Counted from the stretch's first letter, positions 43,074-52,890 are shown. The stretch: 64,000 nt of DNA from Mesorhizobium sp. (GCA_004963905.1 SUGL01000012.1:1-64000); one strand, 5' to 3'. The notes: generated from the sequence alone by a model not told the origin. Numbers and translations: made by a program.

Positions 43074-44858
43074 TCAAGCAACCGCGGCGTCCGCGATGCG
43101 GAATTGGACCGTCCGGTTGCCATTCCAGTAATTGCCCGACAGCGAGCCGGCGACATGCACGGTCTTGCCCCTGTTCTTGAACAGGAATTCGCCAAGCGCG
43201 GTGTCGACGGCGCGGAATGCGATTGCCTGGAGGTTGCCGCCGCTTTGCGATTGCAGGTCGGCGCGGATGTGGTTGGTGCCGATCGGCCGCGCATCGGTGA
43301 GCCGGTGGCGCGGCAGCACGAACACCGGAGCGATGTGCCCGGCGCCGAACGGGCCGGCTTTCTCCAGCGCATCGAGAAGCGCCAGCGTCGCGCCCTCGGC
43401 GGCTAAGGCGCCGTCGATCGCCAGGCTTTCCTCGCTCTGCAGCCGGAACACGTCCGCCGCGGCGCGCTCCTCGAAGAAGGCCCGCAGCGCGCCAAGCTTG
43501 GCGCGCTCGACGGTGATGCCGGCCGCCATGCCGTGGCCGCCTCCCTTGACGATCAGCCCGGCCTCCGCCGCCTCTCGCACCAGCCGGCCGAGGTCGAAAC
43601 CGGAGACCGAGCGTCCCGAACCGGTGCCGATGCCATTGGCGTTGAAGGCAATGGCGAACGCGGGACGGCGCGCATGGTCCTTGAGCCGCGAGGCCAGCAG
43701 ACCGACGATGCCGGGATGCCAGCTGTTGCTGGCGGTGACGACGATGGCAGGACCATTGCCGCCGGCAAGCTCGGCATCGGCCTCGGCACGCGCCTGCGCC
43801 AGCATCTCCATTTCCATCTGCTGCCGCTCCTGGTTCAGCCGGTCGAGCGTCTCGGCGATGCTTGCCGCTTCCACCGGATCGTCGGTGGCCAAAAGCCGGC
43901 TGCCGAGCGCGGCATCGCCGATGCGCCCGCCGGCATTGATGCGCGGCCCGATCAGATAGGCGAGATGGAAGGTGTTGATCGGCTCGCCGATGCGCGAGAC
44001 CCGTGCAAGCGCCGCCAGCCCCTCGTTCCTCTGCTGGCGCGCCATCTGCAGTCCCTTGACCACGAAAGCGCGGTTCACGCCGGTGAGCGGCACCACGTCG
44101 CAAACCGTCGCCAGCGCGACGAGGTCGAGCAGCGACAGCAGGTCGAACGGCGCGACGTCCGGCAGCTTCTCGCGCAGCACCTTCGCCGTCTGCACGAGGC
44201 ACAGGAAGACGACGCCGGCGGCGCACAGATGCCCCTGCCCCGAAAGATCGTCCTCCCGGTTCGGGTTGACCACCGCATCGGCCGCCGGCAGCGGTCCGCC
44301 GACCTGGTGATGGTCGAGCACCACGACATCGGCGCCGGCCTGCTTGGCCGCCTCGATCGAAGCTGCGCTGTTGGTGCCGCAGTCGACGGTGACGATCAGC
44401 TTCGCGCCGCGCGAGATGAGCTCGCGCATGGCTTCGGGATTGGGGCCGTAACCTTCGAAGATGCGGTCTGGAATATAGATTTCCGACGGCACCGAAAAAT
44501 GCGCGAGAAAGCGCTTGAGCAGCGCCGACGAGGCGGCGCCGTCGACATCGTAGTCGCCGAAGATCGCCACCTTCTCGCCGGCCACGATCGCCTCCGCCAG
44601 CCGCGCCGCCGCCTTCTCCATGTCGGTCAGCAAGACCGGATTCGGCAAAAGCTCGCGAATGGTCGGATCGAGGAAGCGCTCGGTCTGCTCGGCCGTCACG
44701 CCACGTCCGGCGAGCACCCTCGCGACGATGTCCGGCACCCCATGGCCTTGCGCGATGGCCAAAGCGGCCATGTCCTGCCGCTCGGTCAGCCGGTGCTCCC
44801 AGGAGACCCCGGTCGCCGACTGCCTGACATCGAGGAAGAAACGTCTTTCGCCCGTCAT
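43074..44858 (-). CDS. recJ: Single-stranded-DNA-specific exonuclease RecJ
   Basis: A 594-residue DHH-family nuclease. IFGDYDVDGAASSALLKRFL carries motif I, LIVTVDCGTNS motif II, VVLDHHQVGG the DHH motif, and GGGHGMAAGITVERAKLG the DHHA1 domain. RecJ degrades 5'-ended single strands in recombination and mismatch repair. It is the last gene of the aminotransferase-hom-glpX-recJ run on this strand. Confidence 0.95.
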   Translation of the reverse strand: MTGERRFFLDVRQSATGVSWEHRLTERQDMAALAIAQGHGVPDIVARVLAGRGVTAEQTERFLDPTIRELLPNPVLLTDMEKAAARLAEAIVAGEKVAIFGDYDVDGAASSALLKRFLAHFSVPSEIYIPDRIFEGYGPNPEAMRELISRGAKLIVTVDCGTNSAASIEAAKQAGADVVVLDHHQVGGPLPAADAVVNPNREDDLSGQGHLCAAGVVFLCLVQTAKVLREKLPDVAPFDLLSLLDLVALATVCDVVPLTGVNRAFVVKGLQMARQQRNEGLAALARVSRIGEPINTFHLAYLIGPRINAGGRIGDAALGSRLLATDDPVEAASIAETLDRLNQERQQMEMEMLAQARAEADAELAGGNGPAIVVTASNSWHPGIVGLLASRLKDHARRPAFAIAFNANGIGTGSGRSVSGFDLGRLVREAAEAGLIVKGGGHGMAAGITVERAKLGALRAFFEERAAADVFRLQSEESLAIDGALAAEGATLALLDALEKAGPFGAGHIAPVFVLPRHRLTDARPIGTNHIRADLQSQSGGNLQAIAFRAVDTALGEFLFKNRGKTVHVAGSLSGNYWNGNRTVQFRIADAAVA

Positions 44859-45001
44859 GCGACGCGCCGTTCGCAGATCATCCTTTGGCAGATATCAATA
44901 TGCGGCGGCGGTAGCAATTCCGGGACGGTCGGGAACTCCAGGAAAACTGTGGAACGGTTGCCCGTCAGCAATGGCGTCAAACGAATCCCGGCAGGGCCGA
45001 A

Positions 45002-45985
45002 TCAAAACTTTTCCAGATCCTGGTGACGCGCCTTGATCTCGCGCACGGTGCGCGAGGACGAGCGAAGCACGATGGTGTGGGTGGTGATGAAGGTGCGGCC
45101 GAACCTGACCCCGTCGAGCATATTGCCGTCGGTGACGCCGGTTGCCGCAAACAGCACGTCGCCGCGCGCCATGTCCTGCGCGCGATAGACGCGCTTCGGA
45201 TCCGAAATGCCCATCTTTTCGGCCCGCGCCACCTTCTCCGGCGTGTCGAGGATCAGCCGGCCCTGCATCTGCCCGCCTGTGCAGCGAAGCGCCGCCGCGG
45301 CGAGCACCCCTTCCGGCGCGCCGCCGGTGCCGAGATAGATGTCGATGCCGGTCTCTTCTGGATCGGTGGTGTGGATGACGCCGGCGACGTCGCCGTCGCC
45401 GATCAGCCGGATCGCCGCGCCCGTCGCGCGCACGGCGTCGATCAGCTTGGCGTGACGCGGCCGGTCGAGGATGCAGGTGGTGATATCGGACACTGCCACA
45501 CCCTTGGCCTTGGCGAGATTGGCGATGTTCTCGGCCGGCGGGGCGTCGATGTCGATGATGCCCTCGGCGTAGCCCGGACCGATGGCGATCTTGTCCATGT
45601 AGACGTCGGGCGCGAACAGCAGGCTGCCCTTTTCCGCGATGGCGATGACGGCGAGCGCATTGGGCAGGTTCTTGGCGCAGATCGTCGTGCCTTCCAGCGG
45701 GTCGAGCGCGATGTCGACCGCCGGGCCTTTGCCGGTGCCGACCTCCTCGCCGATATAGAGCATCGGCGCCTCGTCACGCTCGCCCTCGCCGATCACCACC
45801 GTGCCCTGGATGGCCAGCCGGTTGAGCTCCTGGCGCATGGCATCGACGGCGACCTGGTCGGCGGCTTTCTCATCGCCGCGCCCGCGCAGCCTGGCGGCGA
45901 CGGCGGCGGCCCGCTCGGTGACGCGCACCACTTCCATGGTGAGGATACGGTCGAGGCCGGCTGCGATGTTCTGGGCCATGTTCAT
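45002..45985 (-). CDS. glpX: Fructose-1,6-bisphosphatase class II
   Basis: A 327-residue GlpX-type phosphatase. VVIGEGERDEAPMLYIGEEV and DPLEGTTICAKNLPNALAV hold the metal-binding acidic residues; GGAPEGVLAAAALRCTGGQM is the third signature. Gluconeogenic hydrolysis of fructose-1,6-bisphosphate. GAGGAAAG precedes ATG 45985; a second ATG two codons in is possible. A 20-base palindrome lies in the leader (46011-46030). Confidence 0.95.
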   Translation of the reverse strand: MNMAQNIAAGLDRILTMEVVRVTERAAAVAARLRGRGDEKAADQVAVDAMRQELNRLAIQGTVVIGEGERDEAPMLYIGEEVGTGKGPAVDIALDPLEGTTICAKNLPNALAVIAIAEKGSLLFAPDVYMDKIAIGPGYAEGIIDIDAPPAENIANLAKAKGVAVSDITTCILDRPRHAKLIDAVRATGAAIRLIGDGDVAGVIHTTDPEETGIDIYLGTGGAPEGVLAAAALRCTGGQMQGRLILDTPEKVARAEKMGISDPKRVYRAQDMARGDVLFAATGVTDGNMLDGVRFGRTFITTHTIVLRSSSRTVREIKARHQDLEKF

Positions 45986-46010
45986 GAATGGGCTTTCCTC
46001 GTTGATGAAG

Positions 46011-46030
46011 GCGGTTCAGTTCTGAACCGC
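46011..46030. promoter_or_regulatory. 20-base dyad in the glpX leader
   Basis: GCGGTTCAG-TT-CTGAACCGC: nine-base arms around a two-base centre. It lies 25 bases upstream of the glpX start, in the 174-base gap behind hom. It may be an operator for an unknown dimeric regulator or a hairpin in the intercistronic RNA. No U-tract follows on the minus strand, so a terminator is less likely. Confidence 0.5.
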
Positions 46031-46160
46031 TCTACCGCGCTGTGCCTCCCGCCAGAGGCGCGCTTCTTCTGGCAAAGCTCCATGACAACGGCAAGACTTG
46101 CCATGCCAATTTTTGAAATGGCAGCAATATCAATCGATTAAAGGTGAAATGTGACCAGAA

Positions 46161-47474
46161 CTATTCAGCCCGCTCGATGCGGATCACCTGTGGCTTGTCA
46201 GTCAGATGGCCGTCCTTGGTGACGCCTTCGACCGCCTTGCGCACCGCCGCTTCCGTCGTCTCATGGGTGACGAGGACGACCGTCTTCTGCGCCTGGGTTT
46301 CCGGACCGGCCGCCTGCTGCACGATCGATTCCAGCGAAATGTCGTTGTCGGCCATGCGCTTGGCGATCGCGGCGAAGACGCCGATGCGGTCATGGACCGT
46401 GAGCCGGATGAAATAGCCGCCGGCATGGCTGCGCATCTGTGCCTTCTTGTAGGGCTTCAACTCCCTTGCCGGCCAACCGAAGACCGGTGCGTGCTGGAAG
46501 CCCGGCCGGCTCTTGGCGATGTCGGCAATGTCGCCAACCACCGCGGAGGCGGTGGCGTTGCCGCCGGCGCCCGGGCCGGAGAGCAGAAGCTCGCCCAGGA
46601 TGTCGGTCTCGATCGCCACCGCGTTGGTGACGCCGTGCACCTGCGCAATGACGGAGGCCGTCGGCACCATGGTCGGGTGCACGCGCTGCTCGATGCCGCT
46701 GTCGGTGCGCTGGGCGACGCCGAGCAGCTTGATGCGGTAGCCGAGATCGGCCGCCGCGCGAATGTCGGCCTGGGTGATGTTGGAGATGCCTTCCATGTAG
46801 ATGTCGTTGGCGGCGATCCTCGTGCCGAAGGCAAGGCTGGTCAGGATGGACAGCTTGTGCGCCGTGTCGTGGCCCTCGATGTCGAAGGTCGGATCGGCTT
46901 CGGCATAGCCCAGCCGCTGCGCGTCCTTCAGGCAGGCGTCGAAGGAGATGCCTTCGGCCTCCATGCGGGTCAGTATGTAGTTGCAGGTGCCGTTGAGGAT
47001 GCCGAAGACGCGGGTGACCTGGTTGCCGGCCATCGCCTCGCGCATCGTCTTGATGACCGGGATGCCGCCGGCGACCGCCGCCTCGTAGTTGAGCAGCACG
47101 CCCTTCTTCTCGGCGATCTCCGCCAATTGCACGCCATGCTTGGCCAGCAGCGCCTTGTTGGCGGTCACGACGTGGCGGCCGGCCTCGAGCGCCGCCTTGA
47201 CGGATGCGTGTGCAGGTCCTTCGTCGCCGCCGATCAGTTCGATGAAGACATCGATGTCGGCCTTTTCGGCCATCTCCACGGCGTCGTCGAACCACTTGGC
47301 AGCGCTCAGATCGACGCCGCGGTCGCGCTTGCGGTCGCGGGCCGATACGGCCGTGACGACGATGTCGCGACCGCACTGGCGGGTGAGTTCCGCCGCCTTT
47401 TCGTTGAGCACGCGCGCCACCGAGGCGCCCACCGTGCCAAGGCCGGCAATTCCAACACGCAACGCTTCAGCCAT
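46161..47474 (-). CDS. hom: Homoserine dehydrogenase
   Basis: A 437-residue enzyme with an N-terminal NAD(P)-binding motif (GIAGLGTVGASV), the catalytic region with YEAAVAGGIPVIKTMREAMA and GILNGTCNYILTRMEAEG, and a C-terminal ACT domain (about 355-430; FIRLTVHDRIGVFAAIAKRM), implying feedback control by an amino acid such as threonine. It reduces aspartate semialdehyde. Follows the aminotransferase gene by 47 bases. Confidence 0.95.
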   Translation of the reverse strand: MAEALRVGIAGLGTVGASVARVLNEKAAELTRQCGRDIVVTAVSARDRKRDRGVDLSAAKWFDDAVEMAEKADIDVFIELIGGDEGPAHASVKAALEAGRHVVTANKALLAKHGVQLAEIAEKKGVLLNYEAAVAGGIPVIKTMREAMAGNQVTRVFGILNGTCNYILTRMEAEGISFDACLKDAQRLGYAEADPTFDIEGHDTAHKLSILTSLAFGTRIAANDIYMEGISNITQADIRAAADLGYRIKLLGVAQRTDSGIEQRVHPTMVPTASVIAQVHGVTNAVAIETDILGELLLSGPGAGGNATASAVVGDIADIAKSRPGFQHAPVFGWPARELKPYKKAQMRSHAGGYFIRLTVHDRIGVFAAIAKRMADNDISLESIVQQAAGPETQAQKTVVLVTHETTEAAVRKAVEGVTKDGHLTDKPQVIRIERAE

Positions 47475-47521
47475 GTCCGGCGACGCCCCTCAAAGATTGG
47501 TCGGTGTGATGTGCGGCGGGT

Positions 47522-48739
47522 TCAGCGGCGGGCCGTGAGCGGCACGACATTGTTGGGCTGCTTGGCGGTGGAGGCCAGGAACCGCTTGATGTTGCGCGCC
47601 GCCTGCCGGATCCGGTGCTCGTTCTCGACCAGCGCGACACGGACGAAATCGTCGCCGTATTCGCCGAAGCCTATCCCCGGTGCCACCGCCACGTCGGCAT
47701 GCTCGATGAGCAGCTTGGAGAATTCGAGCGAGCCGAGTTGGCGGAACTGCTCCGGGATCGGCGCCCAGGCGAACATCGAGGCCGCCGGCGCCGGAATCGT
47801 CCACCCGGCCCGGCCGAAGGAATCGACCATCACGTCGCGCCGCTTGTGGTAGACCTCGCGCACCTCGGCGATATCGGCGCCATCGCCGTTCAGCGCATGC
47901 GCCGCCGCCACCTGGATCGGCGTGAAGGCGCCGTAGTCGAGATAGGATTTGACCCGGGTCAGCGCCGCGATCAGCCGCTCGTTGCCGACCGCGAAGCCCA
48001 TGCGCCAGCCGGGCATGGAAAAGGTCTTCGACATCGAGGTGAACTCGACGCAGACGTCGATCGCGCCCGGAACCTGCAGCACCGAAGGCGGCGGATTGCC
48101 GTCGAAATAGATCTCCGAATAGGCAAGGTCCGACAGGATGATGATGTCGTTCTTCTTCGCGAAGGCGACCACGTCCTTGTAGAAATCGAGCGAGGCGACC
48201 AGCGCCGTCGGGTTGGACGGGTAGTTTAGGATCAGCGCCAGCGGCTTCGGGATCGAGTGGCGGATGCCGCGCTCGACCGCTGGAATGAAGGCGTCATTGG
48301 GCTCCACCTGCAGCGAACGGATGACGCCGCCCGACATGATGAAGCCGAAAGCGTGGATCGGATAGGTCGGGTTGGGACATAGGATGACGTCGCCGGGCGC
48401 TGTGATCGCCTGCGCCATATTGGCGAAGCCTTCCTTCGAACCAAGGGTGGCCACGACTTGCGTGTCGGGGTTGAGCTTCACGCCGAAGCGGCGCTGGTAG
48501 TAGTTCGCCTGGGCGCGGCGCAGGCCGGGAATGCCGCGCGAGGACGAATAGCGATGGGTGCGCGGGTCGCGCACCACTTCGCACAATTTGTCGACGATGG
48601 CTTTCGGCGTCGGCAGGTCCGGATTGCCCATGCCAAGATCGATGATGTCGGCGCCGCGCGAGCGGGCGCTGGCCTTCAGCCGGTTGACCTGCTCGAACAC
48701 GTAAGGCGGAAGCCGGCGGACCTTGTGAAATTCTTCCAT
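47522..48739 (-). CDS. PLP-dependent aminotransferase (AlaC / LL-DAP aminotransferase-like)
   Basis: A 405-residue class I aminotransferase. IIDLGMGNPDLPTPKAIVDK and the PLP lysine in FTSMSKTFSMPGWRMGFAVG are clear. The YPIHAFGFIMSGGVIRSLQV region fits the alanine/LL-diaminopimelate group rather than aspartate aminotransferase. The position upstream of hom is conserved in rhizobia by my recollection. Likely forms alanine from pyruvate, but substrate preference is not settled by sequence. Confidence 0.87.
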   Translation of the reverse strand: MEEFHKVRRLPPYVFEQVNRLKASARSRGADIIDLGMGNPDLPTPKAIVDKLCEVVRDPRTHRYSSSRGIPGLRRAQANYYQRRFGVKLNPDTQVVATLGSKEGFANMAQAITAPGDVILCPNPTYPIHAFGFIMSGGVIRSLQVEPNDAFIPAVERGIRHSIPKPLALILNYPSNPTALVASLDFYKDVVAFAKKNDIIILSDLAYSEIYFDGNPPPSVLQVPGAIDVCVEFTSMSKTFSMPGWRMGFAVGNERLIAALTRVKSYLDYGAFTPIQVAAAHALNGDGADIAEVREVYHKRRDVMVDSFGRAGWTIPAPAASMFAWAPIPEQFRQLGSLEFSKLLIEHADVAVAPGIGFGEYGDDFVRVALVENEHRIRQAARNIKRFLASTAKQPNNVVPLTARR

Positions 48740-48788
48740 TTCAGTTCCAGACGATCAAACGGGGGCGCTTTCGGCGCGCGATATAAAC

Positions 48789-49193
48789 CTAATTGCAGTT
48801 AGGGTCGAGGGAGGGATCGCATTTGCCTTCTATCTGCTTCAGCGTGTCGTCGCCATGCGTTCTGGCGAGCGTGTTGAGCGCAGCCGGATTGGCGGCCGGT
48901 TTCACGCCGCCGCCCTTGGCAAGCTGCGCCTGCTCGTCGGCCTTGAGCTCGCCGAGCTTGGCGGCGGTCTCTTCCTTGGACAGCTGCTTGGCCGCCACCT
49001 GCGGCGGGATGTTGAGGTTCGGATAGGAGCCGGTATCCTTCGGGCCCTCGGTCAACGCCGTCGGCGCCGAATTGTTGTTGCTGGTCTCGCAGCCGCCCGC
49101 AAGCAGCGGCGCGCACAGCGCTACCGCCGCGACGGCGATGCGGCAAATCGAACCGGCGCCGAGAAAATAAGTCCCGCCTACATTAATCGTCAT
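48789..49193 (-). CDS. Small lipoprotein of unknown function
   Basis: A 134-residue protein with a signal and lipobox (LAGGC, C35). The mature part is polar, with a short predicted coiled helix (AAKQLSKEETAAKLGELKAD) and a C-terminal cysteine pair in GKCDPSLDPNC. The same layout occurs in conserved rhizobial hypothetical lipoproteins. Divergent from phaC across 97 bases. Confidence 0.7.
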   Translation of the reverse strand: MTINVGGTYFLGAGSICRIAVAAVALCAPLLAGGCETSNNNSAPTALTEGPKDTGSYPNLNIPPQVAAKQLSKEETAAKLGELKADEQAQLAKGGGVKPAANPAALNTLARTHGDDTLKQIEGKCDPSLDPNCN

Positions 49194-49290
49194 ATTGTTT
49201 TCCTGGCAGCCGGGTTAGAGCGTGTTGGACCCGGTCAGATGTCCCATGGTAATATGTCAAGAAAACGCTCCGGGAGGAACCCCGCGAACC

Positions 49291-51126
49291 ATGTCCAAAG
49301 CGCCCGATTCGGACAAAGCGGAAAATGGCGGACCTTCGACCGTCGAGCAATATCTGGTGAAAGATCCCGAGCGTTTCGCGTTGAACATGGCGCGCATGAT
49401 CGAGCAGGCAGGCAAGGCTGCCTCCGCCTGGGCCGAGCCGCGCGAGAAGGGTGAGGTGCGCGACCATGTCGCCGAACCCATGGTCGACATGGTCAAGACC
49501 TTCTCCAAGCTGTCGGAATACTGGCTGGCCGACCCGCAGCGCGCGCTGGAAGCGCAGACGCGGCTCTTCGCCGGCTACATGACCGTCTGGGCGAACGCCA
49601 TTCAGAAGGTCAGCCCCAATGCCGAAGCCGCCGAGGACGCGTTCAAGCCCGAGCGTGGCGACAAGCGTTTCCAGGACCCGGAATGGGGCCGCAACGCCTT
49701 CTTCGATTTCCTGAAACAGGCCTATCTCGTCACCTCGCGCTGGGCTTCCGACCTCGTCGAGCATGCCGAGGGCCTGGACGAGCACACCCGCCACAAGGCG
49801 AGCTTCTACGTCAAGCAGGTCTCCAACGCGATCGCGCCCTCGAATTTCATCCTCACCAACCCGGAACTGTTCCGCGAGACCGTCGCCTCCAACGGCGAGA
49901 ACCTCGTGCGCGGCATGAAGATGCTGGCCGAGGATATCGCCGCCGGCAGGGGCGACCTGAAGCTCCGCCAGGCCGACTACGCGCCGTTCGAGATCGGCAA
50001 GAACATCGCCACGACGCCGGGCAAGGTGATCGGCCGCAGCGATGTCGCCGAGATCATCCAGTACGACCCGACGACCGAGACGGTGCTGAGGCGCCCCCTG
50101 CTCGTCTGCCCGCCCTGGATCAACAAATACTATATCCTCGATCTCAACCCGCAGAAATCCTTCATCCGCTGGGCGATCGAGCAGGGCCACACGGTCTTCG
50201 TCATCTCCTGGATCAATCCTGACGAGCGCCACGGCGCCAAGGGCTGGGAAGCCTACATTCGCGAAGGCTTGCAATTTGGCCTCGACATGGTCGAGAAGGC
50301 GACCGGCGAGAAAGAGGTCAACGCGATCGGCTATTGCGTCGGCGGCACGCTGCTGGCCGCGGCGCTCGCGCTTCTGGCGCAGGAAGGCGACCACCGCATC
50401 AAGTCGGCCACCTTCTTCACCACCCAGGTCGACTTCACCCATGCCGGCGACCTGAAGGTTTTCGTCGACGAGGACCAGGTTGCCGCGGTCGAGCGCTCGA
50501 TGAACGAGAAGGGCTATCTCGAAGGCACCAAGATGGCGACCGCCTTCAACATGCTGCGCTCCGGCGACCTGATCTGGCCCTACGTCATCAACAACTACAT
50601 GCGCGGCAAGGACCCCCTGCCCTTCGACCTGCTCTACTGGAATGCCGACTCGACCCGCATGGCGGCGGCAAACCATTCCTTCTACCTGCGCAACTGCTAT
50701 CTCGAGAACAATCTCTCGCGCGGCACGATGGAACTCGCCGGCCGCACCGTCTCGCTGGCCGACATCACGATACCGGTCTACAACCTGGCGACGAAGGAAG
50801 ACCATATCGCGCCGGCGCTTTCCGTGTTCCTCGGCTCGCGTTTTTTCGGCGGCGACGTCGAGTATGTGATGGCGGGCTCCGGCCACATCGCCGGCGTCGT
50901 CAATCCGCCCGCGGCGCATAAATACCAGTACTGGACCGGCGCCAAGCCGGTGGGCGATTTCAACACCTGGTTTGCCACCGCGCACGAGCATCCGGGCTCG
51001 TGGTGGACGCACTGGCAGCACTGGATCGAAAGCCAGGACAATGTCCATGTACCCGCCCGCCAACCGGGCAAGCGTATGAAAACCTTGGGGGATGCACCGG
51101 GCACCTATGTCAAGGTGCGTGTGTAA
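49291..51126 (+). CDS. phaC: Class I poly(3-hydroxyalkanoate) synthase
   Basis: A 611-residue polymerase. The lipase-like box is GYCVGG with nucleophile C349; DFTHAGDLKVFVDEDQV and the histidine in AGSGHIAGVVNPP complete the catalytic machinery. PPWINKYYILDLNPQKSFIR and HGAKGWEAYI are class I signatures. It polymerises hydroxyacyl-CoA on carbon storage granules. ATG 49291 starts the conserved protein; GGGAGG lies about 14 bases upstream. phaA/phaB are not in the window. Confidence 0.95.
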   Translation: MSKAPDSDKAENGGPSTVEQYLVKDPERFALNMARMIEQAGKAASAWAEPREKGEVRDHVAEPMVDMVKTFSKLSEYWLADPQRALEAQTRLFAGYMTVWANAIQKVSPNAEAAEDAFKPERGDKRFQDPEWGRNAFFDFLKQAYLVTSRWASDLVEHAEGLDEHTRHKASFYVKQVSNAIAPSNFILTNPELFRETVASNGENLVRGMKMLAEDIAAGRGDLKLRQADYAPFEIGKNIATTPGKVIGRSDVAEIIQYDPTTETVLRRPLLVCPPWINKYYILDLNPQKSFIRWAIEQGHTVFVISWINPDERHGAKGWEAYIREGLQFGLDMVEKATGEKEVNAIGYCVGGTLLAAALALLAQEGDHRIKSATFFTTQVDFTHAGDLKVFVDEDQVAAVERSMNEKGYLEGTKMATAFNMLRSGDLIWPYVINNYMRGKDPLPFDLLYWNADSTRMAAANHSFYLRNCYLENNLSRGTMELAGRTVSLADITIPVYNLATKEDHIAPALSVFLGSRFFGGDVEYVMAGSGHIAGVVNPPAAHKYQYWTGAKPVGDFNTWFATAHEHPGSWWTHWQHWIESQDNVHVPARQPGKRMKTLGDAPGTYVKVRV

Positions 51127-51347
51127 CGGACTGTAATGTCTGGTGAGTTGACGGCCCCTCAAAACAGGGCGAAATGGTGGCGTTAATCGTTTTCGCAGCC
51201 TCAGTTCGCCTTCAGACACAGAAGAAATCCGAGGCTTGCAGATCGATACAGATCCCGTTTCCGGTTCGGGAACAGGAGGTCATCGCCAGGGGCACTGGAG
51301 CGCCACGGCGGTGATGAACGGACCGGATACCGAGGGGGAATTTTATT

Positions 51348-52622
51348 TTGAAACCAGTAGGTTGGCGTCTTGCACGAAGGGAAAGCCGCAGCATTGTGGC
51401 AGCGCTTTTCTCGGTGCTTCTGGCCTCCTGCACCTCGACCGGCGACCCGACGATGTCGGTCGTCACTCCCGGCTACAATTCAACCGCCACCGAGATGAGC
51501 GCGGCTTCCAGCGCCAAGCCCGTGGCCTCGACCGATTCGACCCAGCAAGTGGCGTCGGCCTCGCCCGAGGCGGCATCGACCGTGATGGGCGAAGGCGACA
51601 AGCCACTGCCCGAAAAAGTCGCCTATTTGCCGGAGATAAGGCCCGGAGCCGCATTCCCTGCGGTCGCCGTGCCTACCGGCGCCACCTCGATTGCCGGCAA
51701 TACGCCGCAACCGCTGGTGCAGTCGACGCAGACTGCCGACGAGACGAAAGCCGTCGCCGAGAAGGTCGCTGCCGGCGATGCCGCCGCGGTCGCGTCGCAA
51801 GCGCAGGCTGAGGCAGCACCGGTCATGAACAATGGGGGCGTCTACGTGACGGCGGGCGACCCGGCGCAGCAGCCGGTTGCCGCGCCGAAAAAGGGCCTGT
51901 TCGCCTCGCTGTTCAGCACCACCCCGGCCTCGGCAGCGCCCGCGCCCTTGATCAACACGCGTTCGAGCGACCAGCCCGCCGCGCAGGCCAAGACCACGCC
52001 GCCACCGGCCAAGCCGATCGTGACGCTCGCCTCCGCGACACCGGGCGACAAGCCGGTGCAGCTCGCTTCCCTCGGCGACGACAGCAGCAACCACATCACC
52101 GGCGCCGATGCCTTGCCGGGCGTGCGCCAGACGGCGCTGTTCGAGATCAAGCGCAAGTCCGGCATCGATGACGAGAGCGACGTCGACCTCAACGAGGACG
52201 AGGGCGGCGGCTCCTACCAGGTGGCGTCCGCCGCCGGTATGGCGAGGCTCGCGCCCAACGGTCTCTTGAAGCAGAACGAAAGCGTCGACGTCGCCTGCCT
52301 GAAGCCGTCGCTGGTGCGCGTGCTGAAGACCATCGAGGGCCATTTCGGCCGCAAGATGATCGTCACCTCCGGCTATCGCGACCCGTCCCGCAACCGCCGC
52401 GCCAACGGCGCCAAGAACTCGCTGCACATGTACTGCGCAGCCGCCGACATCCAGGTGCCCGGCGTCTCCAAGTGGGAGCTGGCGAGCTATGTCCGCTCGA
52501 TGCCCGGCCGCGGCGGCGTCGGCACCTACTGCCACACCGAATCGATCCACGTCGACGTCGGCCCCGAGCGCGACTGGAACTGGCGCTGCCGCCGGCGCGC
52601 CAGCTCTGGCGACGACGGCTGA
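51348..52622 (+). CDS. Lipoprotein with C-terminal M15/DUF882 peptidase domain
   Basis: A 424-residue protein starting at TTG 51348 (GAGGGGG nine bases upstream). A signal peptide ends in LLASC (C27). Residues 30-290 are low-complexity, rich in alanine, serine, threonine and proline. The final 110 residues form a YcbK-like zinc peptidase domain with VTSGYRDPSRNRRANGAKNS, LHMYCAAADIQV and ESIHVDVGPER, which supply the His, Asp and His ligands. The domain is expected to act on peptidoglycan peptides. The long linker suggests a reach across the periplasm. Confidence 0.85.
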   Translation: MKPVGWRLARRESRSIVAALFSVLLASCTSTGDPTMSVVTPGYNSTATEMSAASSAKPVASTDSTQQVASASPEAASTVMGEGDKPLPEKVAYLPEIRPGAAFPAVAVPTGATSIAGNTPQPLVQSTQTADETKAVAEKVAAGDAAAVASQAQAEAAPVMNNGGVYVTAGDPAQQPVAAPKKGLFASLFSTTPASAAPAPLINTRSSDQPAAQAKTTPPPAKPIVTLASATPGDKPVQLASLGDDSSNHITGADALPGVRQTALFEIKRKSGIDDESDVDLNEDEGGGSYQVASAAGMARLAPNGLLKQNESVDVACLKPSLVRVLKTIEGHFGRKMIVTSGYRDPSRNRRANGAKNSLHMYCAAADIQVPGVSKWELASYVRSMPGRGGVGTYCHTESIHVDVGPERDWNWRCRRRASSGDDG

Positions 52623-52682
52623 GCCTCGAGTCGGCGGCCAACCGCCTTCACTGCGACGAACCTCCCAGTGCCAAACCTTGGC

Positions 52683-52890
52683 CACTAGCCGAAGCACCTC
52701 CGAACTTCGTCATCCACGGGCGGAGCGGAAGCGAAGCGGACGCGAAGACCCGAGGATCCATTCCGTGACTTCGATCGTAGGGTGCTGCGGACCAGAATTC
52801 TGCACCGCAGCAACGCTTATAGGTAACGGCATGGATCCTATGGTCTGCGCCGCGTCGCTTCGCTCCTTGCTCCGCCATAGGATGACGACG
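52683..52890. repeat. Intergenic palindromic repeat, family C, copy 1
   Basis: Starts at GAAGCACCTCCGAACTTCGTC and holds CATCCACGGGCGGAGCGGAA, GACCCGAGGATCCATTCCGT, a central CTGCGGACCAGAATTCTGCA and ends TCCGCCATAGGATGACGACG. The two ends are inverted (CGTCATCC and GGATGACG). It occurs in opposite orientation at 62859-63062. Together with flanks it fills the 324 bases between the M15 gene and the TerB-like gene; I see no gene there. Confidence 0.75.

Noticed and set aside
43533..45026. 497-codon open frame antisense to recJ
   Set aside because: Shadow frame; RecJ motifs are intact on the minus strand.
46206..47852. 548-codon open frame antisense to hom and the aminotransferase gene
   Set aside because: It spans two well-defined genes on the other strand and has no recognisable domain.
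49183..51219. 678-codon open frame antisense to phaC
   Set aside because: Shadow of PHA synthase; no domain signature and no ribosome site.
52704..52890. Short open frames within repeat family C
   Set aside because: The same sequence recurs in reverse at 62859-63062, so these are repeat content, not genes.
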